Positions 41,869 through 53,938 of a stretch of DNA of 64,000 nt are shown here, piece after piece. The first letter of the stretch is position 1. Each line of letters opens with the position of its first letter. The position numbers and the translations under genes were made by a program. Source of the stretch: Yersinia canariae (GTDB taxonomy: Bacteria; Pseudomonadota; Gammaproteobacteria; Enterobacterales; Enterobacteriaceae); the NCBI RefSeq assembly GCF_009831415.1, contig NZ_CP043727.1, forward strand, positions 4,154,001 to 4,218,000, read 5' to 3'. The notes under the pieces were generated by a model, which worked only from the letters and a program-made list of their open reading frames with translations, was not told the origin of the DNA and ran no database searches.

Positions 41869-43833
41869 CTAAATAAGCACATTTTGATATCGGTGTAACA
41901 TATCTGCCAGCCGCTTAACCGGGCGAGTAACAGATTCAGGCGACTGATAATCCAGTAATTTTTCCTGATACTGGTCCAGTTCCTGTAATAATCTGGCGAA
42001 GTAATAGCGCCGCTTCTGGAAATTCTTTGCATTAATGACTCTATCCGCGGTGTAACGAATTTGCTTATGGAAAGCGCTCAATTCTGCGTTAACTGGAATT
42101 TCCGTTTTATTGAGCCGCTGATGGGCGATTATCAAGGTTAGTGCTAGCCGATACTTGTCGATATCCCCGGGGAACATCATCAAAAGCTGATTCAGTTGCT
42201 GATACAACGCCGGCAAATGATTTTCATTGCGGCGCGCTTTATTGGTCGTCAGAGCGGATACCGCACTGTAAACAAAGCGATTTAGTAAGGTTCTGCCGGT
42301 TCTGTCCTTGGCATTGTCACGGATCAGCAGTAAAACAATCAGGGAAACGAAACAGCCAACAATTTGGCCCAATGCGCTGTCGAGGAACAAGCTGACATTA
42401 AACTCCATCGGATTACTCAGCACCATGATATTGATGGTACTGGCCAATGTCCCCAAGGATCCCAGCCGCCGTTTTTGTACTTCGATACCAATAATAAACG
42501 CCAGCAATCCCAGACTGATACACAACAGCAACATGCTCTGCTGTGTGGCAGGAATGATAAACATAAAGTAAAGCGCCCCAATGGGCAGGGCCATAATTAC
42601 CCCCAGCAGGAAGTCTATCGCCACCATTCGGGGATTGGGGGTTCGCATCGCCAGCGACGTCACCACGGCAATCATCACCATACAACCCGCACCTGATGTC
42701 CAGCCAGTCCACAACCAGAACAAGCCGCCGATTGCCGTCGCAATGCCGGTACGTAGGCCGTTAATCATTGCGTGATGGCCTTCAGCTGAAACATGCTTCA
42801 CGGGCACAACACCAGTGAGAATATCTTCCTCTACCCGGCTGATACTGCTGTTGGTGTGAATCCCTTTTGCCAGTAATAAATAGCGAGTTGCCGCCCCAAC
42901 CCAACTGCTGATGGTATGCGGGATCGCCTCACTGTGGCTGGCACCAATAAATTGGCGCAGTTTTTTCATTCGCTGATGTATTTCAGTTGGCGTCTGTGCC
43001 GGTTCACTGAGCATGGCTTTCAACTCAGCGGTTAAGATATCGGGGTGGTTAGCCAGTACCAGATAGGTTTCACACGCCTGAGTTATCAGTGTTAATGACT
43101 CCGTGTGCAATACCTGCAAACGGCGATTACAGCGCTGCCAGCGGGAAGATTCCATCATCAGATAGCTGCGCATCCCATTGAGTGCAGTGGTATTTTTAAC
43201 TAAATTATTCCAAGCTCGGTCAATATCGGTCTTTTCCGCCGGGCGAATGCACAGTTGCAAAAGCTGGTATTGATCCACCAGAACTTTGTCAACCAGACGA
43301 TCAATATCTCGCTTAATAGATCGCGGTGAAAACAGCAGATCAGCCATAACTGCACAGACGATCCCCAAGACAATCTCGCTACAGCGCTCAACTGCAAACT
43401 GAGGCGTTAACAGCGGAGTTTCGCCGGTCGTCACGATGATGATAAGCGCGGTATAGCCCGCCAAACCAAAAGCATAGGAGTTTTCCACTCGCACCAAAGA
43501 TGAAATCCAGGTACAAACCCCAGCCCATAAACAGCAAAGCATCAGAGTCAAAACCGGCGCTCTGATAGTCAGAACAATTATAATCAAGCCGCCAATACAG
43601 CCGATAAATGTTCCGATAATACGCAGCCAGCCACGATGGCGAATGGCCCCAGAGAAAGGTTCGCCACCCGCCGCAAAAGCTGGGCCGGCGGCAACAATCG
43701 CGGCGGTCAAGACTGACCAACGCGGTGTTTCTAATTGCAAATGAAAGCCCAGAAACAGCGCCGCAACAATGGCAAAACTGAGCTTGAAAGCAAAGCGCAG
43801 ACGGATAAAGGTCGGGCTGGTCATCTTAGCCAA
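41869..43833 (-). CDS. aaeB: AaeB, aromatic carboxylic acid efflux pump, membrane subunit
   Basis: 654-residue FUSC/ArAE-family inner-membrane protein with two sets of about six helices (residues ~13-160 and ~370-500) and cytoplasmic domains after each. With AaeA it exports aromatic acids such as p-hydroxybenzoate. Starts 8 bp inside the end of aaeA, typical of aaeXAB. Confidence 0.95.
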   Translation of the reverse strand: MAKMTSPTFIRLRFAFKLSFAIVAALFLGFHLQLETPRWSVLTAAIVAAGPAFAAGGEPFSGAIRHRGWLRIIGTFIGCIGGLIIIVLTIRAPVLTLMLCCLWAGVCTWISSLVRVENSYAFGLAGYTALIIIVTTGETPLLTPQFAVERCSEIVLGIVCAVMADLLFSPRSIKRDIDRLVDKVLVDQYQLLQLCIRPAEKTDIDRAWNNLVKNTTALNGMRSYLMMESSRWQRCNRRLQVLHTESLTLITQACETYLVLANHPDILTAELKAMLSEPAQTPTEIHQRMKKLRQFIGASHSEAIPHTISSWVGAATRYLLLAKGIHTNSSISRVEEDILTGVVPVKHVSAEGHHAMINGLRTGIATAIGGLFWLWTGWTSGAGCMVMIAVVTSLAMRTPNPRMVAIDFLLGVIMALPIGALYFMFIIPATQQSMLLLCISLGLLAFIIGIEVQKRRLGSLGTLASTINIMVLSNPMEFNVSLFLDSALGQIVGCFVSLIVLLLIRDNAKDRTGRTLLNRFVYSAVSALTTNKARRNENHLPALYQQLNQLLMMFPGDIDKYRLALTLIIAHQRLNKTEIPVNAELSAFHKQIRYTADRVINAKNFQKRRYYFARLLQELDQYQEKLLDYQSPESVTRPVKRLADMLHRYQNVLI

Positions 43834-44761
43834 ACTCGCGCAGACGATGCATCAATTTCACAATCGGCGAGGCCTGATTAGGATCACGATCATTTGATCC
43901 CGTAATCACTACCGTCGCGGTAGTGCCCGCCGGATAGGGATGTTGCTGATCTTCAGGGTCCAGGCGGATCTTCACCGGCACACGCTGCGCCAACCGCACC
44001 CATTCCAGATTATTATCAATAGTCGCCAGCCCTTTGCTGTCGACACTGCTACTGCTATTAGTGATGCCCGCTGAGATGCTATCGACCGTGCCATGCAGAA
44101 TGCGGTTGCTACCAAGCGGTGTAATTTCGGCCCGATGCCCCGGAGTGACGCCTTCCAGCTTAGTTTCTTCCAGATAGGCTAAAATATAGAAAGTATCTTT
44201 TTTCACCAAGGCAACCGCCGTGGCACCGCGGTTAATAAATTCTCCGGCGTGAACATTCAAGTTTGTCACCCACCCTTCGGCGGGAGCGCGCACGGTGGTT
44301 CGCGCCAAATCAAGTTTGGCTAAATCACGCACCGCGACAGCTTTCGCCAGTTGATGACGCACGGTTTGCAGCACATTGCTGGATTGGTCGATCTCTTCTT
44401 GTGACAGCGCCTGAACCCCCAGACGCTGACGTCTGCCGGATTCCCGCTGTTTCTCGGCGGCCAGTGTCTGGTAATAGGCAACATCCGCTTCGGCTTCAGC
44501 CAAAGCTTGCTGATAGCGCGGCTGGTCAATCACAAATAGGATTTGGCCTTTCTGTACCAGTTGGTTGTCTTTAACCGGCACATCGGTGATTAAGCCACTG
44601 ACATCTGGCGCAATCGCCACCACATCGGCGGTAAATTTTGCATCACGAGTCCACGGCGATTCTGTGTAGAAGGCCCAGACCTTGAAAATGGCAATCACAG
44701 CCAGTAAAACCAGCAACAAGGTGATGCCGATGCGGATTATTTTTAATGAAAAAGTACTCAC
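43826..44761 (-). CDS. aaeA: AaeA, membrane-fusion subunit of the aromatic acid efflux pump
   Basis: 311-residue HlyD/EmrA-type adaptor. N-terminal membrane anchor ([20 protein letters not shown]), biotinyl-lipoyl-like halves ([32 protein letters not shown]) around a coiled coil. GTG start with GAGG upstream. Works with AaeB. Confidence 0.95.
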   Translation of the reverse strand: MSTFSLKIIRIGITLLLVLLAVIAIFKVWAFYTESPWTRDAKFTADVVAIAPDVSGLITDVPVKDNQLVQKGQILFVIDQPRYQQALAEAEADVAYYQTLAAEKQRESGRRQRLGVQALSQEEIDQSSNVLQTVRHQLAKAVAVRDLAKLDLARTTVRAPAEGWVTNLNVHAGEFINRGATAVALVKKDTFYILAYLEETKLEGVTPGHRAEITPLGSNRILHGTVDSISAGITNSSSSVDSKGLATIDNNLEWVRLAQRVPVKIRLDPEDQQHPYPAGTTATVVITGSNDRDPNQASPIVKLMHRLREFG

Positions 44762-44768
44762 GGCGACC

Positions 44769-44972
44769 TCAGGAAGAAAGACGGGATATTAAGTAAAAAA
44801 GACAACCATACAGCGCGGTATTAAAGAGCGCTGGATGCCAGACAAACTCATAAATACCCGTGGGTTGCAACACACGACGCAGGACAAAAAAAAGTGCCAG
44901 CGAAAGAAGCAGTTCAAGAAATATCGGCGGAAAAGACAGGCCAAATATCACCATCACTGGAAGCAAACTCAT
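44769..44972 (-). CDS. aaeX: AaeX, small membrane protein of the aae operon
   Basis: 67 residues with two hydrophobic segments ([23 protein letters not shown] and [15 protein letters not shown]), the DUF1656 pattern. First gene of aaeXAB; function unknown. AAAGGA upstream of the ATG. Confidence 0.92.
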   Translation of the reverse strand: MSLLPVMVIFGLSFPPIFLELLLSLALFFVLRRVLQPTGIYEFVWHPALFNTALYGCLFYLISRLSS

Positions 44973-45228
44973 TCTTTAAATCCTTTCTGTTATAGGGTGT
45001 CGGTGAATACGCCTGGGTGAATAATCTCACTGTCAGTTGAAACACATCCAACCACAGTTGCCACGGCTAAAAGCACCAGCCATAAGACTGACTTATAGGT
45101 TAAACTTGATTGTTCAGTATGACTGCAACTTGGACGAGGCGAGGTAACACTCCGGCTACGTGGCTTTCAAACTTCGAATTTTGCTACCGACAGCAGTATA
45201 TTAGCCTGCTTACTATCAAGTTATCTAC

Positions 45229-45250
45229 AATGTGTGATCTAAATCACTTT
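45229..45250. promoter_or_regulatory. CRP-type site in the aaeX-aaeR divergent region
   Basis: AATGTGTGATCTAAATCACTTT contains TGTGA-N6-TCACT, one base off the CRP consensus. It lies 35-55 bp before the aaeR start within the 312-bp divergent interval (44973-45284), the only strong signal I see there. FNR-type binding is less likely. Confidence 0.65.
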
Positions 45251-45284
45251 TAAGCCAGAGTTAACAATCCACGTAGAGTGAACA

Positions 45285-46196
45285 ATGGAAAGATTAAAAC
45301 GAATGTCAGTCTTTGCCAAAGTGGTCGAATGCGGTTCCTTTACGGGAGCAGCACGGCAACTGGCAATGAGTGTCTCGTCGATAAGCCAAACGGTATCAAA
45401 ACTGGAAACGGAGCTAAATGTTAAGCTGCTTAACCGCAGTACCCGGCGCATTGGTTTGACGGAGGCGGGCCGAATTTATTATCAGGGTTGCCGGCGAATG
45501 TTGCAGGAGGTACAGGAAGTCCATGAACAACTGTATGCATTTAACAATACGCCGACCGGCACATTGCGAATCGGCTGTTCATCGACGATGGCGCAAAATG
45601 TGCTGGCGACGATGACGGCTGCGATGTTGAAAGAATACCCAGGACTTTCCGTCAATCTGGTGACAGGAATACCTGCGCCGGACCTGATTGCCGATGGTTT
45701 AGACGTGGTCATTCGCGTTGGGGCATTACAGGATTCAGGGCTATTTTCCCGCCGTTTGGGTTCCATGCCAATGGTGGTGTGTGCCGCCAAATCCTATCTG
45801 GCACAGTATGGCACACCGGAAAAACCCTCAGATATGGTCAATTTCTCATGGTTGGAATACAGTGTTCGGCCGGACAGTAATTTTGAATTGATTGCGCCGG
45901 AAGGTATTACCACACAGATATCCCCGCAGGGCCGCTTTGTTACCAATGACTCACAAACCATGATCCGCTGGCTCAATGCGGGGGCAGGTATCGCCTATGC
46001 GCCGCTGATGTGGGTTATTGAGGAAATCAAACGCGGTGAAGTGGAAGTACTTTTCAAAAAATATCATTCAGACCCACGCCCGGTATATGCGTTATATACC
46101 GAGAAAGACAAAATGCCGCTCAAAGTCCAAGTCTGTATTGATTATTTAACCGAGTACTTTAAACGGGTCGCTGAGGTATATCAGGGTTATCGATAA
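45285..46196 (+). CDS. aaeR: AaeR, LysR-family activator of aaeXAB
   Basis: 303-residue LysR regulator with N-terminal winged HTH (FTGAARQLAMSVSSISQTVSKLE) and an effector-binding domain. In E. coli AaeR activates the divergent aaeXAB operon in response to aromatic acids, and the divergent layout is kept here. A CRP-type site lies just upstream. Confidence 0.92.
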   Translation: MERLKRMSVFAKVVECGSFTGAARQLAMSVSSISQTVSKLETELNVKLLNRSTRRIGLTEAGRIYYQGCRRMLQEVQEVHEQLYAFNNTPTGTLRIGCSSTMAQNVLATMTAAMLKEYPGLSVNLVTGIPAPDLIADGLDVVIRVGALQDSGLFSRRLGSMPMVVCAAKSYLAQYGTPEKPSDMVNFSWLEYSVRPDSNFELIAPEGITTQISPQGRFVTNDSQTMIRWLNAGAGIAYAPLMWVIEEIKRGEVEVLFKKYHSDPRPVYALYTEKDKMPLKVQVCIDYLTEYFKRVAEVYQGYR

Positions 46197-46267
46197 ATAC
46201 ACCCGTTATTGGGTACTCAATTTAGCCCTAAACTGAGCACCCAAAATACGGAGTTATCCCACACTAC

Positions 46268-47713
46268 TTACGCCGTGCCACCCACAGTCAAATTATCCAG
46301 CTTCAAAGTAGGTTGGCCGACGCCAACCGGCAGGCTTTGCCCTTCTTTACCGCAAACACCCACGCCTTTATCCAGCGCCAAGTCATTGCCTACCATCGAA
46401 ATTTGCTGCATAGCTTCAATACCGGAGCCTATCAAGGTGGCCCCTTTGACCGCACTGGTAATTTTGCCTTTTTCGATCAAATACGCTTCGGAGGTTGAGA
46501 ACACAAACTTGCCGGAGGTGATATCCACCTGACCGCCACCAAAATTAGGCGCATACAGGCCATATTCCACACTGGCGATAATCTCTTCCGGTGTTGATTT
46601 GCCCGCCAGCATATAGGTATTAGTCATGCGCGGCATCGGCAGATGCGCATAAGATTCACGGCGACCATTACCCGTCGGTGCAACCCCCATCAGGCGCGCA
46701 TTCAGTTTATCCTGCATATAACCTTTCAAAATACCGTTTTCAATCAGTACGTTGTACTGGCCAGGTACCCCTTCATCGTCGATGGCTAATGAACCTCGGC
46801 GGCCTTGCATGGTGCCATCATCCACCACAGTACACAGTTCTGAAGCCACCAACTTACCCATTTGCCCACTGAAGACTGAGCTGCCACGGCGGTTGAAATC
46901 ACCTTCCAGGCCATGCCCGACGGCTTCATGCAACAACACGCCCGGCCAGCCGGCCCCTAAAACGACAGGCATAGCTCCTGCGGGAGCCGCAATCGCAGAC
47001 AAATTGACCAGAGCCATTCTGACCGCTTCATTAGCAAAATTATCGGCCCGCACTTCGCCATCCACGGTTTCCAGGAAGTAGTCATAACCGACACGACCAC
47101 CGCCACCACTGGCCCCGCGTTCACGTTTGCCGTTATCTTCAACCAATACGCTGACAGACAGGCGTACCAGCGGGCGAACATCAGCCGCCAGAGTTCCATC
47201 AGTGGCCGCAACCAGGATTTGCTCATATACGCCGGTCAGACTTGCGCTCACTTCCTGCACTCGTTTATCCGCGGCGCGAGCCACTTTATCGACACGATGC
47301 AACAAGGCAATTTTGTCTTCCCGCGACAGACTTTGTAGCGGGTCAAGCAGCGGATACAGTGCCAGATGGGAAATCTCACCCAAGGCGTGCACTTTGCCGT
47401 TGCCCGTATCACGCACGATACTGCGCGCAGCATGGGCGCTTTGCTGTAAAGCATTCAGGGTGATTTGGTCTGCATAGGCAAATCCGGTCTTTTCGCCGCT
47501 GACCGCGCGCACGCCGACACCCTGATCAATATTGTAAGAGCCATCTTTGATGATGCTGTCTTCCAACACCCAGGCCTCGTGATAGCTGGACTGGAAATAC
47601 AGGTCAGCATAATCGAGGCGGCGCTCAGCCAACTGCCCCAATACTGAGAACAAGTCCTGATGGTTCAGCTTGTTAGCAGCGAGTAACTGCTCACTGACAA
47701 ACGAGAGGCTCAT
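46268..47713 (-). CDS. tldD: TldD, catalytic subunit of the TldD/TldE metalloprotease
   Basis: Zinc metalloprotease subunit that forms a heterodimer with PmbA/TldE (37188-38528 in this window). The HExxxH-type motif [12 protein letters not shown] is present. 481 residues from the ATG at 47713; a GTG three codons upstream is possible. Followed by convergent aaeR. Confidence 0.96.
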   Translation of the reverse strand: MSLSFVSEQLLAANKLNHQDLFSVLGQLAERRLDYADLYFQSSYHEAWVLEDSIIKDGSYNIDQGVGVRAVSGEKTGFAYADQITLNALQQSAHAARSIVRDTGNGKVHALGEISHLALYPLLDPLQSLSREDKIALLHRVDKVARAADKRVQEVSASLTGVYEQILVAATDGTLAADVRPLVRLSVSVLVEDNGKRERGASGGGGRVGYDYFLETVDGEVRADNFANEAVRMALVNLSAIAAPAGAMPVVLGAGWPGVLLHEAVGHGLEGDFNRRGSSVFSGQMGKLVASELCTVVDDGTMQGRRGSLAIDDEGVPGQYNVLIENGILKGYMQDKLNARLMGVAPTGNGRRESYAHLPMPRMTNTYMLAGKSTPEEIIASVEYGLYAPNFGGGQVDITSGKFVFSTSEAYLIEKGKITSAVKGATLIGSGIEAMQQISMVGNDLALDKGVGVCGKEGQSLPVGVGQPTLKLDNLTVGGTA

Positions 47714-47725
47714 AGTTTTCACTCT

Positions 47726-48568
47726 TTATTTAGATGATAGCGGCACCAGCGACGACACAAAGCGATTGTGCTGTAATACCGGCATCTGGTTACGAATGGT
47801 TTTCAAACCGGCGGTTTCAATTTTGACTTTTAAGGCAGAAACCGCGTCTGGATTTTGACCAATGATTTTACCCCAGGCATCGACCGCCATGGTGTGGCCC
47901 CATGTACGGCGGGTCGCGCCATGACGCCCCACCTGTGCTGCGGCCAGTATCACGCACTGGTTTTCAATCGCCCGTGCGCGCAATAAAATTTCCCAGTGAG
48001 CTTCACCGGTGACTTTGGTAAAGGCCGCCGGTACAGAAATAATCTCCGCCCCTTGCGCCCGTAGGGCTTGGAACAAACCCGGGAAGCGCAAGTCGTAGCA
48101 AACCGTCATGCCAAGGCGACCGACCGGCGTATCCACCACAGTCAGTTGCTGGCCCGCCTGATAAGTATCTGACTCACGATAGCGGCCATGGACATCTTTG
48201 ATATCCACATCAAACATATGAATTTTATCGTAACGGGCTTTCAGCTCGCCCTGGTCGTCAAACAACAAGCTACTGGTGGTGATAAGATCCGGAGACTCAC
48301 GGCTTATCATCGGCATTGAGCCCACTTGAATCCAGACACCATATTTACGTGCCATTTCACGGACTTCCTGCTGCAATGGCCCGTCATTGTGCTGCTCGGC
48401 ATGGTGCCGATATGAAGCTGCATTGGCAAAGAGCAATGCATTTTCTGGCGTCATAACCAGTTGAATACCTGAGTTTAACTGTTTGATCTGCTGCTCAATC
48501 TGAGCCAGATTGTCACGGGTATTTTCACCGCTGCATAACTGCAATAATGCAACATTGGCATTTTTCAT
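47726..48568 (-). CDS. Nitrilase-superfamily amidase (Nit1, deaminated-glutathione amidase type)
   Basis: 280-residue carbon-nitrogen hydrolase with the Glu-Lys-Cys triad Glu42 (MTPENALLF), Lys115 (YDKIHMFDV) and Cys157 (TVCYDLRFP). YDKIHMFDVDI and RFPGLFQALR point to the Nit1-like branch, whose members hydrolyse deaminated glutathione as metabolite repair. Starts within the yhdP stop (ATGA) and ends 12 bp before tldD, so it is part of a yhdP-nit-tldD run; E. coli lacks this gene between yhdP and tldD. Confidence 0.88.
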   Translation of the reverse strand: MKNANVALLQLCSGENTRDNLAQIEQQIKQLNSGIQLVMTPENALLFANAASYRHHAEQHNDGPLQQEVREMARKYGVWIQVGSMPMISRESPDLITTSSLLFDDQGELKARYDKIHMFDVDIKDVHGRYRESDTYQAGQQLTVVDTPVGRLGMTVCYDLRFPGLFQALRAQGAEIISVPAAFTKVTGEAHWEILLRARAIENQCVILAAAQVGRHGATRRTWGHTMAVDAWGKIIGQNPDAVSALKVKIETAGLKTIRNQMPVLQHNRFVSSLVPLSSK

Positions 48569-51500
48569 GGCGCCTTACTCTCCTTTAGCTGGCGTAATAC
48601 TTCATGGATGTTCGGCTGGTCCAGACTACCGGTAATCTGATAGCGAATCAGCGAAACCTTACTCCATAACGGCCCTAAAATTTTCGAGGCAGCAAATACC
48701 GCCGCCCCCACCACAGGGTTAATCGCAAAGGCAGTTGCAACACCGACAGTGGCGGAAATCTCTGGGGTAATGACCGCCTCCATGGCAATTTTTCGTTTAG
48801 CTAAATCTACATTGCCACTCATGGCAATATCGGCGGCTAAGCCATCAACTACTAAATCATTGGTATGCATCACACCATCTTTAATATTGGCGCTGCCCCG
48901 AATAGAATCAAACGCGAAGTCACGACTAAACGTATCACTAAAATCGAGCTGGAGCTTACGTAATAGTGCGTCAAAACTGACTAGCCGCAATAGCTGCCCT
49001 GCACGCCCACCGCCAAGATCAGTCAGTAGCCCTCTGCCCAATCTACTCTTTAACGTGCCATTCAGGGTATTAATCTGCGGTTGCCACGGAACACCACGCC
49101 AATTTACATCAGCATTGATATCAAACGAAGCATCCTTAATTGGCGTTATCAGGCCAAAGAACGAAAGCGTTTCATCGATTTTTGGCCCACTCAGCGCAAC
49201 ATTCAGGGACGTTTTATCACCTGAACTGTCTTGCAGCCACTGGCCGCTAATTTTCGCTCGCCCGTTACCTGCTTCTATAAGCCCATTGGTTAGCGTCAGA
49301 ATGTGGTCTTTCGGGGTCAAATCTGCATTAATCCGCCCGACACTTTGCCCCAAAATCCAACAATCTTTGCAGCGCAATTGCAGAGCTGGCCAGTCATGGA
49401 ATGTGATCTTACTGGGGCTTTGTGGCTCCTGCAAGGCCGCCTGCGCCAGTGGATCTTTCGCTTCACTCCCCGCCCATTGCGGGTTGTAATAAAGGTAATT
49501 AATATCGGCATGCCATGGCCCACGTTCTACCATAAGCAGGCTTCCATCCACTTCCTTGCCTTTCGCCGTGACCTTCGTACCTGCGGGTAATGGGTCGACA
49601 TCCAATGTCAGCTCATGCCAAGCTTGCCCACCGATCAAGAGCTGAGGCGTCTGTAATGTCAGCCGTTTAGGCAAAATGACATTGGACTGCCCACCTTTGA
49701 TAGTCGGTTTATCTGATGAGGCAAAAGGCGCGCTGACTGCCGCAAACTCTGATGCCAGCAGATCCAGCCAGCGCTCGCCATCGAGGTTAGGTAAATTGAG
49801 CACCAAACCTTTATCGTCCGGCAGCGGTGGTGTTTTTTTACTGCCGGTCTGCCAGATTGCGCGGGCCAATTCAACCTGCTGTTTTTGCATCAACCATTGG
49901 CTATTAAAAGCATTGTTACTGCCCGCACTGCCAGACAAGGTAAAACTGTCCAGCCCACCGACTGCTTGTACCTGTAGCGGTAATGGCTGACCGCTTGCTT
50001 TATCGAGCGGTGGAGGTAAGTGACTGCTCACTTTCTTAAGATCGGCAGAAACATCAATTTTGTAATCTGGCTTACCGTTTTTAGGTAATTGCACGGCAAC
50101 TTTACCTTGCCAGTTGGCGCTGCCACTCAGTAATTTCGCCACATCATTCGGCACGCCCGGTAATTTGGCCGGCAACCAGTCGCCGTGTAATCCAACATTC
50201 ACCAAAAAGTTCTTGGGTTGTTCTTCGGTAGTAAAATCAACGGATAACGGCTGCCCGAACCAATTGGCTGATAAGGTATCACTCTCGAGATTGCCATCAT
50301 TGAAACGGAACTTACCGCTGATATTCTCCAGTTGGCTTTGCAGAGGCTTCACTAACAGACTGTTGTTTTTCAGCGTGACCTCGCCGCTGGCATGTGTAAT
50401 GCGGTTTTCTTCCAGTGGGATATCGAGATGTAAGCGCCCACTAACTTTTCCGCCCACCTGCAACTCTTCCAGCGTCTCCGCCACTGAGTCATTGAGTGGT
50501 GTATCAGTAAAATAGTCATGAACTGCGCTCCCTTCACCGGCAACTTCAGCATCCACGTACAATTTTTCTTTCAGATAGTCCGGGATATTGGCGCTGATAT
50601 TGCTACCGGTAACCTTGCCCAACATGGCATGGGGCGCGTCCATCCACAGACCTTCATTAAGGAAATTAAGGTCGATAGCTAAATTATCTAATGCAGGCCA
50701 ATCTGGCTGGAACGCGAAAGTGGCGTTACGTAGCGGCACATAAACCTGGAACTGGCCTTCTTTATGTTTATAAGGAAAATCATGGGGATTGCCGTTGTAA
50801 ATCAGCGTGGCATTATCCACCTGCCCACCCTGTAACGACTCTGTTAGATAGTCGGCCAGTTTCCCGCCCATTAAAGGCACCGGGAAGTAGCGCCAGGCAT
50901 CAGTTGCATCATACAGGCGGATACCGCTCAAGATCTTAAGCCACGGCTGGCCTTGGTCAGGCTGCATATAACGGAAACTGCCATTACCCCACAATGATTT
51001 AGCCCGGACATCCAACTGATCACTCCAGAGCTCCCAACCTTTATCATTAACTTGCCAGTTCACTGCACCGCTGGCCTGGCTGACCTCTAATGGGGCGCGG
51101 AACATATCGCCATAAGGTAATGTGCTGTTTTTGAGGTTAATATCCAAGCGCCCAAGTTCGGCTGAGCCGCTCAACGCCCCGGCAAAATTATTCACCCCTG
51201 GCAACATATCCCAATGCTGCCAGCTGATATCGTGCCATTTTGCCTGAAAGCGGGTTCTTTGCGGCTGGCTAATGGGAATATCCAATGCCACAGCATCTAC
51301 CATCCCTTGAGGTTGTAAATCAGCTAAGTGATTCATTAGCTCGGGGGTAAACAGTGACAAAGTGGGTAATAACGGCCCCACCCGCTCTAGCTGAATATTT
51401 GTGGCACGAATTCGTAACTCTTGAGACTGGTCTGGCCCAATAAATTGGGTATTTTCCGGCAACCACAGCGCAGATAAATGCCCTTTTGGCCAAGGCTGAC

Positions 51501-52422
51501 CATCCGTTTTAAGACTCAATTCCGGCGCATCAACTTGCCAACCATTACCCTGACGGCGGCCTTCCAGCACAAAATTATCTACCGCTAACTGATGGGATTC
51601 ATCACCCACAGTCCAGTTAGCTTGCCCTTGGCTGAGCAAAACATTGCCGCTGTAGATTTCGCCACTTTTGATAGTTAGCCAAGCCGCCAGACTGAACTCC
51701 GCGCTGTCCAAGCCCGTATTGTTGTGCAGCCAACGGCTAATCCAAGGTTTTAAATCAATATTATCGGCCTGCATGTAAACAGTGCCATTATTTAAAATAC
51801 CTTGATTATCATGCAGATCCATCCGAACCATCAGCACGCCATGCTGGCCATTAATGGTCGATAAACTGATTTGCCCTTCCGCGCGATGCCGGTTGGGGGA
51901 GTTAAGCCAGGTAAGTTGTGGAATCTCTAATTCGGCGCGCGGGCCTGATGGGGTAAGGAAAGAAATACGGCTGTTGCGCAGATCAAAGTGATCTAACTGA
52001 CGCAAGAAGATATCGGTGATAGTGCTAGCTTCAAAACTGCTGCCATTATTTTGCTGTCTATCCAGCGTGGTATGGAGATCCAGCTTCAATTGATAGAAAG
52101 TCATATCGCGGAACTGCCAGCGCCAATGTAGCAATGACTGCCATACATCCAGCGCAAGGGTCACCCGTTGCACCTGCCAGTCGGCTTTCGGCAATTTAGC
52201 GCTAATATCACGCAATTCCAACGTCGGGCCAAACGTTTCCCACGTCCCTTGCATGAACCCCACTTCCAGTGGAATACCGCTGATGGACTGAACCTTGGCC
52301 ACGATTTGCGGACGATAGTCGTTGATGAGAGGCAGCATCATGCGTAGCCCACTGACCAACAGTGCCACCACAACAATCATTGTGGCGCCTGTCGCAAATA
52401 TTATCCTGGGCAGTCGCCTCAC
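48565..52422 (-). CDS. yhdP: YhdP, AsmA-like phospholipid transport protein
   Basis: 1285-residue inner-membrane-anchored protein with a long periplasmic repeating beta-groove of the AsmA/VPS13-like family; with TamB and YdbH it carries phospholipids to the outer membrane. One N-terminal helix (residues ~7-30) and a C-terminal AsmA-like region (GSANIKDGVMHTNDLVVDG). GTG start with AAGGAGAG upstream. Confidence 0.94.
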   Translation of the reverse strand: MRRLPRIIFATGATMIVVVALLVSGLRMMLPLINDYRPQIVAKVQSISGIPLEVGFMQGTWETFGPTLELRDISAKLPKADWQVQRVTLALDVWQSLLHWRWQFRDMTFYQLKLDLHTTLDRQQNNGSSFEASTITDIFLRQLDHFDLRNSRISFLTPSGPRAELEIPQLTWLNSPNRHRAEGQISLSTINGQHGVLMVRMDLHDNQGILNNGTVYMQADNIDLKPWISRWLHNNTGLDSAEFSLAAWLTIKSGEIYSGNVLLSQGQANWTVGDESHQLAVDNFVLEGRRQGNGWQVDAPELSLKTDGQPWPKGHLSALWLPENTQFIGPDQSQELRIRATNIQLERVGPLLPTLSLFTPELMNHLADLQPQGMVDAVALDIPISQPQRTRFQAKWHDISWQHWDMLPGVNNFAGALSGSAELGRLDINLKNSTLPYGDMFRAPLEVSQASGAVNWQVNDKGWELWSDQLDVRAKSLWGNGSFRYMQPDQGQPWLKILSGIRLYDATDAWRYFPVPLMGGKLADYLTESLQGGQVDNATLIYNGNPHDFPYKHKEGQFQVYVPLRNATFAFQPDWPALDNLAIDLNFLNEGLWMDAPHAMLGKVTGSNISANIPDYLKEKLYVDAEVAGEGSAVHDYFTDTPLNDSVAETLEELQVGGKVSGRLHLDIPLEENRITHASGEVTLKNNSLLVKPLQSQLENISGKFRFNDGNLESDTLSANWFGQPLSVDFTTEEQPKNFLVNVGLHGDWLPAKLPGVPNDVAKLLSGSANWQGKVAVQLPKNGKPDYKIDVSADLKKVSSHLPPPLDKASGQPLPLQVQAVGGLDSFTLSGSAGSNNAFNSQWLMQKQQVELARAIWQTGSKKTPPLPDDKGLVLNLPNLDGERWLDLLASEFAAVSAPFASSDKPTIKGGQSNVILPKRLTLQTPQLLIGGQAWHELTLDVDPLPAGTKVTAKGKEVDGSLLMVERGPWHADINYLYYNPQWAGSEAKDPLAQAALQEPQSPSKITFHDWPALQLRCKDCWILGQSVGRINADLTPKDHILTLTNGLIEAGNGRAKISGQWLQDSSGDKTSLNVALSGPKIDETLSFFGLITPIKDASFDINADVNWRGVPWQPQINTLNGTLKSRLGRGLLTDLGGGRAGQLLRLVSFDALLRKLQLDFSDTFSRDFAFDSIRGSANIKDGVMHTNDLVVDGLAADIAMSGNVDLAKRKIAMEAVITPEISATVGVATAFAINPVVGAAVFAASKILGPLWSKVSLIRYQITGSLDQPNIHEVLRQLKESKAP

Positions 52423-52468
52423 ACTTCTCTCCTTGCCATCCGCTGCAAGCTGTAAAGCCCGTAGGCTC

Positions 52469-53938
52469 TTACATCATCACCACATCAAACTGCTCTTGGT
52501 TATACAGCGGCTCAATTTGCACTTTCACTTGCTTACCGACGAAGATTTCCACTTCAGCCAGTGCATGAGACTCTTCGCCTTTTAGCGCTTCCCCCACGGC
52601 CGGAGAAGCATAAACCAGGAAGCGGTCAGAATCATAAGCATGGTGAACACGGACAATCTCGCGCAAAATTTCATAGCACACGGTTTCTACCGATTTGACC
52701 GTGCCACGGCCACGACAGGTCGGGCACTCATTGCACAGCACATGCTCAATACTCTCCCGCGTGCGCTTGCGTGTCATCTCGACTAAACCTAGCTGAGAAA
52801 AACCGTTAATACTGGTTTTTACTCGATCTTTACTCAGTGCCTGTTCCAGTGAATGCAATACACGCCGACGATGTTCTTCATTACTCATATCAATGAAATC
52901 AATAATGATAATCCCACCCAGATTCCGCATCCGCAACTGGCGGGCAATGGCTTGGGTGGCTTCAATATTGGTATTGAAGATAGTCTCGTCAAGATTACGA
53001 TGCCCGACAAAAGCGCCAGTATTGATATCCACGGTCGTCATGGCTTCGGTCTGATCAATAATCAGGTAACCACCTGATTTTAACTCAACTTTGCGCTCTA
53101 ATGATCGCTGTATTTCATTTTCGACATCATAGAGATCAAAAATGGGTTGCTTGCCAGCATACAGTTCCAGTTTTTCGGTCATTTCTGGAATATATTCACT
53201 GGTAAACTCCACCAGTAAATCATAAGTCAATTTAGAATCGACGCGGATTTTATCCAACGCCGCCCCGGCAAAATCGCGGAGGACACGTTGTGCAAGTGCC
53301 ATTTCACCATACAGTTTATATTTGGTGATATTGCGTTTTTTACGCTCTTGAACTTTCGTCCACAAACGTTTGAGAAAAGCGGCATCAGCGGCCAATTCCT
53401 CTTCACCAATCCCTTCCGCGGCAGTGCGGATAATGAAACCGCCTTGCTCATCACAATACTCTGCCACGGTTTTCTTCAAGCGCTCGCGCTCAGCTTCACT
53501 TTCAATACGCTGAGAAACGCCAACATGGGCAGCCCCTGGCATTAAGACCAAGTAGCGGGAAGGTAGAGTGATATCAGTGGTCAAACGTGCGCCTTTCGTG
53601 CCGAGCGGATCTTTCACCACTTGCACCATAAGATCCTGCCCCTGGCGGACCAGTTCAGCGATATCGCGCACATTGAAGTTTTTCTGCTCATCCCCAGCCA
53701 CGCATTCGGTGTGGGGCATGATATCGGAAGCATGGAGGAAAGCGGCCTTATCCAGACCTATATCGACAAAAGCTGCTTGCATGCCCGGCAGAACCCGGCT
53801 AACGCGACCTTTGTAGATATTGCCGACAATCCCTCTTTTCGCTTCGCGCTCAATATGAATTTCTTGCAGGATGCCACCGTCAATGTAGGCAACCCGCGTT
53901 TCAGACGGTGTAATATTGACCAGTAATTCAGCTGTCAT
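52469..53938 (-). CDS. rng: RNase G
   Basis: 489-residue endoribonuclease, paralogue of the RNase E catalytic half, acting in 16S rRNA 5' maturation and mRNA turnover. S1 domain near the N-terminus ([20 protein letters not shown]), catalytic DNase I-like Asp residues ([20 protein letters not shown]) and the zinc-link CPTC. Almost identical in reading to E. coli RNase G. Its start overlaps the end of maf by 11 bp. Confidence 0.97.
   Translation of the reverse strand: MTAELLVNITPSETRVAYIDGGILQEIHIEREAKRGIVGNIYKGRVSRVLPGMQAAFVDIGLDKAAFLHASDIMPHTECVAGDEQKNFNVRDIAELVRQGQDLMVQVVKDPLGTKGARLTTDITLPSRYLVLMPGAAHVGVSQRIESEAERERLKKTVAEYCDEQGGFIIRTAAEGIGEEELAADAAFLKRLWTKVQERKKRNITKYKLYGEMALAQRVLRDFAGAALDKIRVDSKLTYDLLVEFTSEYIPEMTEKLELYAGKQPIFDLYDVENEIQRSLERKVELKSGGYLIIDQTEAMTTVDINTGAFVGHRNLDETIFNTNIEATQAIARQLRMRNLGGIIIIDFIDMSNEEHRRRVLHSLEQALSKDRVKTSINGFSQLGLVEMTRKRTRESIEHVLCNECPTCRGRGTVKSVETVCYEILREIVRVHHAYDSDRFLVYASPAVGEALKGEESHALAEVEIFVGKQVKVQIEPLYNQEQFDVVMM

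Noticed and set aside
44973..45284. ERIC element in the aaeX-aaeR interval
   Set aside because: No TATACCC ends and no AAGTAAGTGACTGGGG-like core; only the CRP-type site is convincing.
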